Shown here: positions 23,563 through 29,972 of the stretch, piece by piece
How the letters are laid out: each line of letters opens with the position of its first letter
How positions within the stretch are numbered: the stretch's first letter is position 1
Origin: Persephonella sp.
GTDB lineage: Bacteria > Aquificota > Aquificia > Aquificales > Hydrogenothermaceae
Assembly (NCBI RefSeq): GCF_027023985.1
Contig: NZ_JALVTW010000033.1
Span: 1-64,000, forward strand
DNA: 64,000 bases
Direction: 5' to 3'
Made by a program: the position numbers and the translations under genes
Notes under the pieces: model-generated
Seen by the model: only the letters and a program-made list of their open reading frames with translations
Told to the model about the DNA's origin: nothing
Database searches by the model: none

Positions 23563-23814
23563 ATGAAAAACATCGTATTAGACTTTGGAATTGTAAGAAT
23601 GCATTTCTCTGCGAGGTATTACAACCACTGTATCTATCCTCACGACAGGTTTATCAAAATTTCCACAAAAGAAGGTAAAACAGTAATGGTTGTTAATTAC
23701 ACAGGGTTTGAAGTGGACGAGGAGAACTTGATTTTCAAAGTTAAAAAAGAGGAAGTGCCTCAAGCGAGAACACTCCCTACAAAAACACGCACGCTACCTG
23801 AAAAAATATCCTAA
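23563..23814 (+). CDS. 83-residue unknown early protein
   Basis: A small protein with an N-terminal beta region (LDFGIVRMHFSARYYNHCIY, then MVVNYTGFEVDEENLIFKVK) and a basic Thr-rich tail (TLPTKTRTLPEK). It starts 3 bp after the HU-like gene with AAGGAGG overlapping that stop. It shows no recognised motif and no membrane segment. Confidence 0.5.
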   Translation: MKNIVLDFGIVRMHFSARYYNHCIYPHDRFIKISTKEGKTVMVVNYTGFEVDEENLIFKVKKEEVPQARTLPTKTRTLPEKIS

Positions 23815-23830
23815 AAAAAGGAGAAACACA

Positions 23831-24076
23831 ATGCAACTTAACCAGTTCGAAAAGAAGAGAAAGAGAATAGACACCTCGGACACAAATATTGAAGAAGCTC
23901 TTATTCAATTGGAGGAACTGCTCAGATATCCAGACAGAATTTTGTTAAAGGTCAGGGACATAGAGGGGCTTATAGGACAGCCCCTTTCTCCTGTAGTGGA
24001 CAAAAGTATCAAAAATATTGAAAGAAATCTAAATCGCATCAGAGATGAGATTTTAGAAAAGCTGGAGGGAAAATGA
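23831..24076 (+). CDS. 81-residue unknown early protein, helical
   Basis: A small charged protein predicted to be all helix (NIEEALIQLEELLRYPDRIL, then SIKNIERNLNRIRDEILEKL), possibly a dimerising coil. AAAAGGAG precedes the ATG. The stop overlaps the next ATG (ATGATG). Its function is not apparent. Confidence 0.5.
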   Translation: MQLNQFEKKRKRIDTSDTNIEEALIQLEELLRYPDRILLKVRDIEGLIGQPLSPVVDKSIKNIERNLNRIRDEILEKLEGK

Positions 24077-24273
24077 TGATTCATATTAGTTATGGATGTG
24101 ACTTTTGCACTTTTTCCACCTGCCAACCAATTTATGTTTCTATCAATGGGAAAGAAGAAATAGCCTGTCCAGATTGTTGGAGAGATCTGAAGAAAGAGTA
24201 TCGCATAGAAAAAATTTATCAGAAAGATAGAGTGAAAATACGCAAACTTAAAAAGAAAAGGAAGAAAAAATGA
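24073..24273 (+). CDS. 66-residue zinc-ribbon-like protein
   Basis: It contains two Cys pairs (CDFCTFSTC near residues 9-17 and CPDCW near 33-37) compatible with a small zinc ribbon, then a strongly basic tail (KIRKLKKKRKKK) suited to nucleic acid binding. It overlaps both neighbours (4 bp upstream, ATGA downstream). It is likely a small regulator or adaptor; no family is identified. Confidence 0.5.
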   Translation: MMIHISYGCDFCTFSTCQPIYVSINGKEEIACPDCWRDLKKEYRIEKIYQKDRVKIRKLKKKRKKK

Positions 24274-24341
24274 GTGAAACATTAGTCATCACAGCAATTT
24301 TATTAATGCTTTCACTGCCAGTTTTGTATTTCAAAAATTGA
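24270..24341 (+). CDS. 23-residue membrane peptide
   Basis: ATG at 24270 overlaps the preceding stop (ATGA) and encodes a single hydrophobic helix (LVITAILLMLSLPVLYF) with a short end. The coupling and the following AAAGGAGG site of the next gene suggest it is translated. It is too short to classify. Confidence 0.35.
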   Translation: MSETLVITAILLMLSLPVLYFKN

Positions 24342-24354
24342 AAGGAGGTAAACA

Positions 24355-24687
24355 ATGGAACAAATAATAAAAATAGAAAGCTTAATCGACTTTTTGCAAA
24401 CCGTGCAAGACATATCTGGTTTTATAGCTACAATTAGCTTTTTAGCATTAGCTTTGTCATTACTTTTTTTCTCTATCGGCGAAATAAAAAGAAAACCTGT
24501 ATTAATAGCATTAGTAATATTTGCAATTTCCGTGTCTGTAACTTCGTTATCTAACTATTGGGTAGACAGTAAATATGCAGAACTCTATTCAGTAAAGCTT
24601 TCTACAAAAGAATGTAAAAGTTTTAAAAAAGCTTTGATTTCGGGAAAAAGCTCCCTTTTAGAACTTTATTTTTCAAAGTGCGAATAA
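24355..24687 (+). CDS. Early membrane protein, two helices
   Basis: A 110-residue protein with two membrane helices (about residues 22-41 and 49-66) and a soluble C-terminal part with two Cys (TKECKSFKKALISGKSS, then YFSKCE). If the tail is periplasmic the two Cys could form a disulfide. AAAGGAGG precedes ATG. Such a protein near the end of an early operon might alter the envelope or exclude other phages, but nothing shows this directly. Confidence 0.5.
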   Translation: MEQIIKIESLIDFLQTVQDISGFIATISFLALALSLLFFSIGEIKRKPVLIALVIFAISVSVTSLSNYWVDSKYAELYSVKLSTKECKSFKKALISGKSSLLELYFSKCE

Positions 24688-24713
24688 AAATTATCTATTG
24701 GAGGTAAACAATC

Positions 24714-25508
24714 ATGGAAACAAAAACATTAACACCCGCAGTAAAGGGTTCTAATCTGATTCAGCAAAACTACATAACAGAAGAAGGACTTGATATTGTA
24801 AACAGACACATATCGTTATTTAAGCAGTTCATACAATCTCAGATGGTAGAAGGCGTAGATTACGGGTACATAACAAACAAAGAAGGAAAACCTATTTCTG
24901 ACAAACCAACTCTGTTCAAATCTGGAGCAGAAAAACTTGCAATGCTGTTTAGTTTCTCTCCTATGTATGAAGTTGACAAATACGAGGACTGGGACAAAGG
25001 TATTTTCAGGTATGAAGTTAAGTGTTCCTTAATTAGCAGAAAAACTGGAGAAGTAATTGCCGAAGGACACGGAATTGCTCACAGCAAAGAAAGGAAATAT
25101 AGAAGCAACAAAGTAGATCCTTTTGACCTTCCAAATACACTTCTAAAAATGGCAAAAAAAAGAGCATTTGTTGATGCAGTTTTACTTGCAACTGGTGGAA
25201 GTTTCTTCTTCACACAGGACTTAGAAGACACTACGGAACCGATACAAACAGATAACAGCAACAACATATCCGAAGCTCAGATAAGAAAAATCTCTGTCCT
25301 GGTAAAAGAGCTTGGCTGGAGTGAAGAACAGTTCAAAAATTGGCTTAAAAAAGCTGCAAAAGTAGAAAGCAGAAAAGATTTGACTAAATCACAGGCAAGT
25401 AAAATAATTGACTATCTACAAAAGCAATTAGATGAAAAGAAGAAACAAGAGCCAGAAATAGAAGAACCAGAAGTTCAAGAAGTATCAGATGACGATGTTC
25501 CATTTTAA
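24714..25508 (+). CDS. Probable ssDNA-binding/recombination protein with SSB-like acidic tip
   Basis: A 264-residue protein. The N-terminal ~170 residues carry a pattern seen in many phage early regions: GVDYGYITNKEGKPISDKPT (about 42-61), FKSGAEKLAMLFSFSP, GEVIAEGHGIAHSKERKYRS and NTLLKMAKKRAFVDAVLLAT. A helical linker follows (about 185-240). The end is EVSDDDVPF, like the DDDIPF tip of bacterial SSB that recruits repair and replication proteins. I infer ssDNA binding or annealing. The exact family is not certain. It is the last early gene, followed by a terminator. Confidence 0.6.
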   Translation: METKTLTPAVKGSNLIQQNYITEEGLDIVNRHISLFKQFIQSQMVEGVDYGYITNKEGKPISDKPTLFKSGAEKLAMLFSFSPMYEVDKYEDWDKGIFRYEVKCSLISRKTGEVIAEGHGIAHSKERKYRSNKVDPFDLPNTLLKMAKKRAFVDAVLLATGGSFFFTQDLEDTTEPIQTDNSNNISEAQIRKISVLVKELGWSEEQFKNWLKKAAKVESRKDLTKSQASKIIDYLQKQLDEKKKQEPEIEEPEVQEVSDDDVPF

Positions 25509-25532
25509 TTCCCTCCCCCTAACTCCCCCCTT

Positions 25533-25556
25533 GCCCCTGCAATAGGGGGCTTTTTT
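25533..25556 (+). terminator. Rho-independent terminator of the early operon
   Basis: GCCCCT, a 5-base loop and AGGGGGC form a strong stem directly followed by TTTTTT. It closes the early operon 25 bp after the last early stop and insulates late promoter P25, whose element starts 2 bp later. Confidence 0.85.
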
Positions 25557-25557
25557 A

Positions 25558-25607
25558 TGTCCAACCTGTCCTAACATGTTCCAGTCTTAAATATTATCTT
25601 GTTATCA
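25558..25607 (+). promoter_or_regulatory. Late promoter P25 (rightward)
   Basis: Element TGTCCAACCTGTCCTAAC at 25558-25575, 19 bp, TATCTT at 25595-25600, and predicted +1 at the A of TATCA (25607). It is followed by AAAAC and a GCGAGGTAG ribosome site for the tail chaperone gene. Confidence 0.8.
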
Positions 25608-25629
25608 AAACAATTAGCGAGGTAGAAAT

Positions 25630-26187
25630 ATGGAACTTAATCTGGAGTATCATGGAGAAAATTATTCTTTCAGATTTTCAAATCCATCAGAAAAAGACCT
25701 TAATGCATTTATAGAACTCAATAGAAAAGGAAAAACAGAAAAAGCCTCACAAGTCCTGGTCTTTTCATCTGTTGACCCGAGAGACAGGGCAAAACTGAAA
25801 GATGCCCCTCAGATAATAAAAGATAAAGTTGCGGTAATCATAGGTCAGTATTTAGGGCTTACAGAGGAGGAACCATATATCGAAGATGGAAAGCTGTTCA
25901 TTCCGGTATATGACCCTGATATAGAAATAGAAATGTTTGAACAGTTTTCCCTGAAAAATTTTGATTATGAAAAAGCGAAATCTCTACTTGTGAATGCCCG
26001 TGGAATAAAACTTATAGAAAAAATGAAAGAGGTAATATTAGACTCCGTAGAGGAAACACAGAAGATGAAAACACTATTAGAAAACTATCCACTACTGACA
26101 CTTAGGGTCTTCCCTGTTCTTGTAAAAACCGTTGAAGACGAGGTAAAAGCTCAAATAAAAAAGCCAGAGAGTTCTCCACAGAAATAG
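25630..26187 (+). CDS. Tail assembly chaperone, short form (zero frame)
   Basis: A 185-residue protein with an N-terminal beta part (LNLEYHGENYSFRFSNPSEK, then FIELNRKGKTEKASQVLVFS) and a helical remainder. It contains the classic slippery heptamer A-AAA-AAG at 26157-26163 in the correct frame, ten codons before its stop. A -1 shift there adds the frame 26163-26327. A pair of overlapping products joined by -1 frameshifting is the hallmark of tail assembly chaperones (lambda gpG/gpGT; also Mu-like phages). The downstream hub gene supports a tail role, although the tape measure gene is about 7.5 kb away. Confidence 0.75.
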   Translation: MELNLEYHGENYSFRFSNPSEKDLNAFIELNRKGKTEKASQVLVFSSVDPRDRAKLKDAPQIIKDKVAVIIGQYLGLTEEEPYIEDGKLFIPVYDPDIEIEMFEQFSLKNFDYEKAKSLLVNARGIKLIEKMKEVILDSVEETQKMKTLLENYPLLTLRVFPVLVKTVEDEVKAQIKKPESSPQK

Positions 26188-26327
26188 AAAATAATGGACT
26201 TTTATTTCTGGAAACACTGATAATGAAATATTTCCATAAAAAGCCGTCCTCTTTTGAAGAGCTTACAGAACTTGGAGGAATGGCTCTTTTCCTCTACAAA
26301 AAAGAATTTCCACAGGTAGAAGAGTGA
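26163..26327 (+). CDS. -1 frameshift extension of the tail assembly chaperone
   Basis: After slipping at A-AAA-AAG the ribosome would read GCC AGA GAG and continue for 54 codons (AREFSTEIENNG, later FLETLIMKYFHKKPSSFEEL and GGMALFLYKKEFPQ) to TGA at 26325-26327. That stop overlaps the GTG start of the next gene (GTGA), as in coupled phage genes, which argues the frame is used. The long form would be about 232 residues. An internal ATG exists but lacks a clear ribosome site. Confidence 0.7.
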   Translation, partial: AREFSTEIENNGLLFLETLIMKYFHKKPSSFEELTELGGMALFLYKKEFPQVEE

Positions 26328-27040
26328 TATACAAACCTAACTTTAAGCTTATTATCGGAGACAGGGAAGAAACCCAGAACCTTTTAGAATTCGTTGTTGT
26401 ATTGTCTGCAAAGTTCCACACCCAGCACTGTGAACTGAAAATCTCAAACATAACACCAGGTATAGACGAAAAAATTGAGCTTTATCTTGGATATGAAAAG
26501 CTATATCCGGTTTTCAAGGGCTATATTACAGATGTATCAGACAAGCAGGTTAAATATATAAAAGCTAAAGATGAATATGTAAAGCTTCAAAACAAGAAAA
26601 TAACAGCATCCTTTAACCGAACTACACCCAGAGAAATAATAAATTCCATAATAAAATATCCAAAAGTATTAAGCGAAAAATCTTTTATCCAGAAACACCA
26701 TTTCCCAATCTGGAATGAATCCATAGACACAGCGTTAAGAAGAATACAAAAAACATGGAACCTTAAAAATTTCGTATGGTTCTTTGACATAGAAGGAAAC
26801 TTTCATTTTCATGAAGTAAAAAAGCTAAAGGACTATAAAACCCAGATCTCCGACGACGTGATTAAAGTAATACACCCAAGAAAAGATTTCACAGAGGTAT
26901 CCCTAACAAAACCGACTTTTGATATTTATCCCTTATATTCCATAAAAGTTTTTCAAAAAACATTCCTGGTAGAAAGCGTAATACACAAATATTCAGACAA
27001 AAGGCTTAATACTACCCTCAAACTGTCCAACCTGTCCTAA
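26324..27040 (+). CDS. Tail hub protein of the late control D/gp44 type
   Basis: A 238-residue protein with GTG start overlapping the upstream stop. The beta-rich front half (FKLIIGDREETQNLLEFVVV, then ELKISNITPGIDEKIELYLG and VFKGYITDVSD) and the later IHPRKDFTEVSLTKPTFDIYP resemble the hub domains of P2 gpD/Mu gp44, which sit under the spike and contact the tube. It is shorter than usual (300-380 residues). Its last codons (CTG TCC AAC CTG TCC TAA) are also the core of late promoter P27. Confidence 0.7.
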   Translation: MIYKPNFKLIIGDREETQNLLEFVVVLSAKFHTQHCELKISNITPGIDEKIELYLGYEKLYPVFKGYITDVSDKQVKYIKAKDEYVKLQNKKITASFNRTTPREIINSIIKYPKVLSEKSFIQKHHFPIWNESIDTALRRIQKTWNLKNFVWFFDIEGNFHFHEVKKLKDYKTQISDDVIKVIHPRKDFTEVSLTKPTFDIYPLYSIKVFQKTFLVESVIHKYSDKRLNTTLKLSNLS

Positions 27041-27073
27041 CTTTTGCCCTTTTCACATTCTATCTTTTTATCA
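27024..27073 (+). promoter_or_regulatory. Late promoter P27 (rightward), head genes
   Basis: Element TGTCCAACCTGTCCTAAC at 27024-27041 overlaps the hub gene's last codons. TATCTT is at 27061-27066 after 19 bp, with predicted +1 at 27073. The 43 bp from element through -10 box are identical to leftward promoter P5. Confidence 0.8.
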
Positions 27074-27093
27074 AAAATCTCTAAAGGTGAGTA

Positions 27094-27972
27094 ATGAGTA
27101 AGAACCTGAAGCTTACAGCAAAAACAAACCAGAAATACAAGCTAAAAGAAACAGATGAATATATTGAAATTCCATTTGTGGCACTTTCTGAAAATACCGT
27201 ATTTAGACCTCTTATTGATTATGAGCCTAAAGATGCAAGCTTTACCCCTGAAGCTATAAAACTTACAGCTGAAAAATTAAAAGGTAAACCTCTCCTGGCT
27301 GACCACAGAGAAAGCATAACTCACATTGTAGGTGTTGTTGCTGATGCTGAAGTTGTTAACGGTGAACTGATAGCTTATGTAAGAATCCCTAAAGCAGAGG
27401 AAAAAATTGTTGCACTGGCAAAAATGAAACCTTCCCCTATTAGAGAAGTTTCTATCGGTGGCTATATCACAAACTACACCATAGATGAAGCTACAGGAGT
27501 AGTAACAATTAATGAATTTGAACCTATTGAGCTTTCTCTTGTTTTACAGGGGGCAGAACCAAATAACAGAAGATTAGACGCAAAAAAATCTAAGGAGGAT
27601 TTAGATATGCAAGAAGAAATCAAAAAATTACTTGCAAAAAACACAGAGCTTGAGTCCCAGCTCAAGCAAAAAGAAGAGGAGATCCAAAGCCTCAAAGCAA
27701 GCCTTGAAGAAAAAGAAAAGGAAGTCCAGAAGCTTCAGGCTGAAAAACTTCAGGCTGAACTATCTGCTTACAAAACTGAAAAATTATCTGAAGTTCCTGA
27801 AGAAGTAAGAGAGCTTTTAAAGGCAAGTCTTGAAGTAGCAAAAACAAAAGAAGAAGTTGATAAGCTCACAGCAACATTTAAAGAAAAACTTCCAAAAATG
27901 CAGGCTGGCTTAACTATTCCAAATCCAAACGACAACACAAAAACTGAAGACAATCCATTTATTACCTATTAA
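27094..27972 (+). CDS. Prohead protease with C-terminal scaffold (Mu gpI-like)
   Basis: A 292-residue protein. Residues ~1-165 look like a capsid maturation protease (FTPEAIKLTAEKLKGKPLLA, DHRESITHIVGVVADAEVVN and IREVSIGGYITNY with a candidate Ser/His set). Residues ~172-292 are a long coiled coil (ELESQLKQKEEEIQSLKASL) ending in a polar tail, typical of scaffold. The internal ATG at 27607 has a strong ribosome site, so the scaffold is also made alone. It is first in the head operon behind P27. Starting codons follow AAAGGTGAG. Confidence 0.75.
   Translation: MSKNLKLTAKTNQKYKLKETDEYIEIPFVALSENTVFRPLIDYEPKDASFTPEAIKLTAEKLKGKPLLADHRESITHIVGVVADAEVVNGELIAYVRIPKAEEKIVALAKMKPSPIREVSIGGYITNYTIDEATGVVTINEFEPIELSLVLQGAEPNNRRLDAKKSKEDLDMQEEIKKLLAKNTELESQLKQKEEEIQSLKASLEEKEKEVQKLQAEKLQAELSAYKTEKLSEVPEEVRELLKASLEVAKTKEEVDKLTATFKEKLPKMQAGLTIPNPNDNTKTEDNPFITY
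27607..27972 (+). CDS. Nested scaffold protein from internal start (Mu gpZ/lambda Nu3-like)
   Basis: In the protease frame, AAGGAGG at 27592-27598 lies 8 bp before ATG 27607-27609 (MQEEIKKLLAKN). This gives a separate 121-residue scaffold consisting of the coiled coil and tail. Mu I/Z and lambda C/Nu3 use the same device, producing free scaffold in excess over protease. Confidence 0.75.
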   Translation: MQEEIKKLLAKNTELESQLKQKEEEIQSLKASLEEKEKEVQKLQAEKLQAELSAYKTEKLSEVPEEVRELLKASLEVAKTKEEVDKLTATFKEKLPKMQAGLTIPNPNDNTKTEDNPFITY

Positions 27973-27986
27973 AAGGAGGATAAAGC

Positions 27987-28331
27987 ATGCTTAGGTATGA
28001 TAGAGACGACAGAGTTTTAGTTAAAAACACTGGAACTTCTGATATTCCAGCAAATTCTCTTGTGAAAGTTGGAAACTGGGTAGGAGTTGCTTATACAGAC
28101 ATTCCGGCAGGACAAGAAGGAATAATTATGACAAGAGGTGTTTTTGAACTTCCTGTAGCAGACCCATCGGTTGCAATAGCATCAGGGGAGTTGCTTCAGT
28201 ATGACGGAAACGGTGGTGTAAAACCTTATGATTCTGCTGATACCACAAACCCTAAAATAGGAAAAGCTTTTACAGATAAAGCCGCCGGCGAAAATACCGT
28301 GCTAATAACACTTATGCCAGAACTTTACTAA
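27987..28331 (+). CDS. Head decoration protein (DUF2190 type)
   Basis: A 114-residue protein of the DUF2190 kind: YDRDDRVLVKNTGTSDIPAN near the start, then GVAYTDIPAGQEGIIMTRGV (about 40-59) and ASGELLQYDGNGGVKP, a beta-tulip decoration fold found beside major capsid genes of Mu-like and Siphoviridae-type phages. It lies between scaffold and capsid genes with AAAGGAGG upstream. Confidence 0.8.
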   Translation: MLRYDRDDRVLVKNTGTSDIPANSLVKVGNWVGVAYTDIPAGQEGIIMTRGVFELPVADPSVAIASGELLQYDGNGGVKPYDSADTTNPKIGKAFTDKAAGENTVLITLMPELY

Positions 28332-28347
28332 AGGAGGTCAAACAAAA

Positions 28348-29313
28348 ATGGGAGTATTAATTAAAGGTAAAATTCAAGCTGCAGCCATTCTTTCTGACCC
28401 GAAACTGAGGGCAAAATTTATTGATGCCGTAGACAGTTATATGAAAGCCGGTCTTTATGGTCCAGATGGTCTTCCTATCCCAAGAGAACAGGGTATAAAA
28501 CTTCTCCAGCAAAAACTTCAGGCTGCAACACAGATGCCTCCAGAGGCGATGAAACCACCTAAACCTGTGGTGGTTAATATAGATGAAGATGTTGTTCCTG
28601 AATATGATGATAGATGGATGAGGATATTTAAAACCGTTGAATCTACATCAGATGCCGAAACTTATGAATCTGGACAACAATCTATATCTTTTGAAGAATT
28701 AAAGCCTGGTGGGAGCATCAAATTTACACATGCTGCAACAGGAAAAACAGTTACAGTTAAAAACATCACTTATGCAGCAGGAGTAGGACTCCTCAGAACT
28801 TGGTTTGAAGATAACAAATGGTGGAAAATTGAAGATGTTACAAGAAAAGCCAAAGAGCAGGCTGTGGTTGATAAAGCATCTGCCATGTTTGCACTCATAA
28901 AAAACACAAACTACGATTCGGTAGCTTATTCTACATCCTGGATAAAAACACTTAACACTGCATGGGCTAAACTTCTAAGAAAACTCAAAAAAGACAGCAT
29001 AAGAAAACCTATTGTTGTAGCACCTGTTGAAGTGGCAGCAGAACTTATTCAAGCTAAAAAAGACTCCACTGTAGCAGGACAGAGAGGAGAAAGGCTCACA
29101 TTTGATTTTGACATAATAGACACAGTTCACTACGACCCTGCTGGACCAGTTGACCTTATAATCCCTAAAAAAGACCAGTATTATCAGCACAGACAAAGCC
29201 TTCAGGTTGACAGAGATTTTGACATAGGCACACAGGAAATAAAACTTGCATACACAGAAAGATACAACGGTGTAGTTCTTTCTAACAAATACGGAATCAG
29301 GATAACACTATAA
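28348..29313 (+). CDS. Major capsid protein (Mu gpT-like)
   Basis: A 321-residue protein in the major capsid slot after protease/scaffold and decoration. Features: an N-terminal arm (about 1-85), then WMRIFKTVESTSDAETYESG (about 91-110), the central GVGLLRTWFEDNKWWKIEDV (about 145-164), and a C-terminal VDLIIPKKDQYYQHRQSLQV followed by YNGVVLSNKYGIRI. These fit the HK97-fold capsids of the Mu gpT group. A hairpin follows the stop, which may dampen read-through into the connector genes. Confidence 0.8.
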   Translation: MGVLIKGKIQAAAILSDPKLRAKFIDAVDSYMKAGLYGPDGLPIPREQGIKLLQQKLQAATQMPPEAMKPPKPVVVNIDEDVVPEYDDRWMRIFKTVESTSDAETYESGQQSISFEELKPGGSIKFTHAATGKTVTVKNITYAAGVGLLRTWFEDNKWWKIEDVTRKAKEQAVVDKASAMFALIKNTNYDSVAYSTSWIKTLNTAWAKLLRKLKKDSIRKPIVVAPVEVAAELIQAKKDSTVAGQRGERLTFDFDIIDTVHYDPAGPVDLIIPKKDQYYQHRQSLQVDRDFDIGTQEIKLAYTERYNGVVLSNKYGIRITL

Positions 29314-29314
29314 T

Positions 29315-29331
29315 AGAGGGCTTTGCCCTCT
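29315..29331 (+). terminator. Hairpin after the capsid gene, possible partial terminator
   Basis: AGAGGGC TTT GCCCTCT forms a 7-bp stem with a three-base loop right after the capsid stop, followed only by TCTTT. With a weak U tract it may be an attenuator lowering expression of downstream genes, or protect the 3' end of the abundant capsid message. Confidence 0.5.
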
Positions 29332-29346
29332 TCTTTGAGGTTTCCT

Positions 29347-29670
29347 ATGGCTATTGATAAAACAGCTCTTGTTCAGAAAGCTTTAATTAGACTTCCATTT
29401 GCAGACCAGACAACAGCTGAAAATCTTGCAGATGAATTTTTAAACGAACCCACAGAAAAAATAGCCCTTTATAAACTTGTTATTGAGCTTATAAAAATAG
29501 AAATCTCTGTTGTTCAATCAGCTTCCATAGGAGACCTTAAAGTAGAAGGAAATAGCAGGCTGGAAGCTTTAAGAACCCTTCTTGAGGATTATAAAGAAAA
29601 GCTAAAAAAAGAAACAGGCTCAACTGTAAAAATAGTTCCCCTTCCTGAAGAGGAACCAAAATGGGATTAA
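29347..29670 (+). CDS. Head-tail connector-region protein of unknown function
   Basis: The start is ATG at 29347 (MAIDKTALVQKA), after TTGAGGT. The upstream in-frame TTG lies in the hairpin and is unlikely. The 107-residue product is helical (LADEFLNEPTEKIALYKLVI, then RLEALRTLLEDYKEKLKKET). It sits between the capsid gene and the MuF-like gene where Mu-like phages have small connector proteins (gp35-gp36 region). Function is by position only. Confidence 0.55.
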   Translation: MAIDKTALVQKALIRLPFADQTTAENLADEFLNEPTEKIALYKLVIELIKIEISVVQSASIGDLKVEGNSRLEALRTLLEDYKEKLKKETGSTVKIVPLPEEEPKWD

Positions 29671-29972
29671 AACCAGACCTATTCAGAAAAATATTTGATG
29701 GCTTTCCCTTCCCGAAGGTTTCTATAACTCTGGCAGACAACTCCACTGTAGATGGATATTTCACTTCCAAAATAACTTCTACAAACACAGACGAATTTGG
29801 ATTTTCTGAAGAATACGACGCAACTGTTTATCTTCCGTTTAATACCAGTATCAAGGCTGGAGATATTATCACCGTTTTAAATCAGCAGTATATAGCCGTA
29901 AAACTTGAAGATTATTATGTGGGAACTGAAAAAGTTGCAATAAAAACTTATCTGAAAGTGTATTATGGCTAA
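29661..29972 (+). CDS. Small beta-rich head-completion-like protein
   Basis: A 103-residue protein with alternating strands (VSITLADNSTVDGYFTSKIT, then ITVLNQQYIAVKLEDYYVG), overlapping its neighbours by 10 and 8 bp. The size and fold pattern suit a head-tail joining or stopper protein. No precise family is claimed. Confidence 0.55.
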   Translation: MGLKPDLFRKIFDGFPFPKVSITLADNSTVDGYFTSKITSTNTDEFGFSEEYDATVYLPFNTSIKAGDIITVLNQQYIAVKLEDYYVGTEKVAIKTYLKVYYG

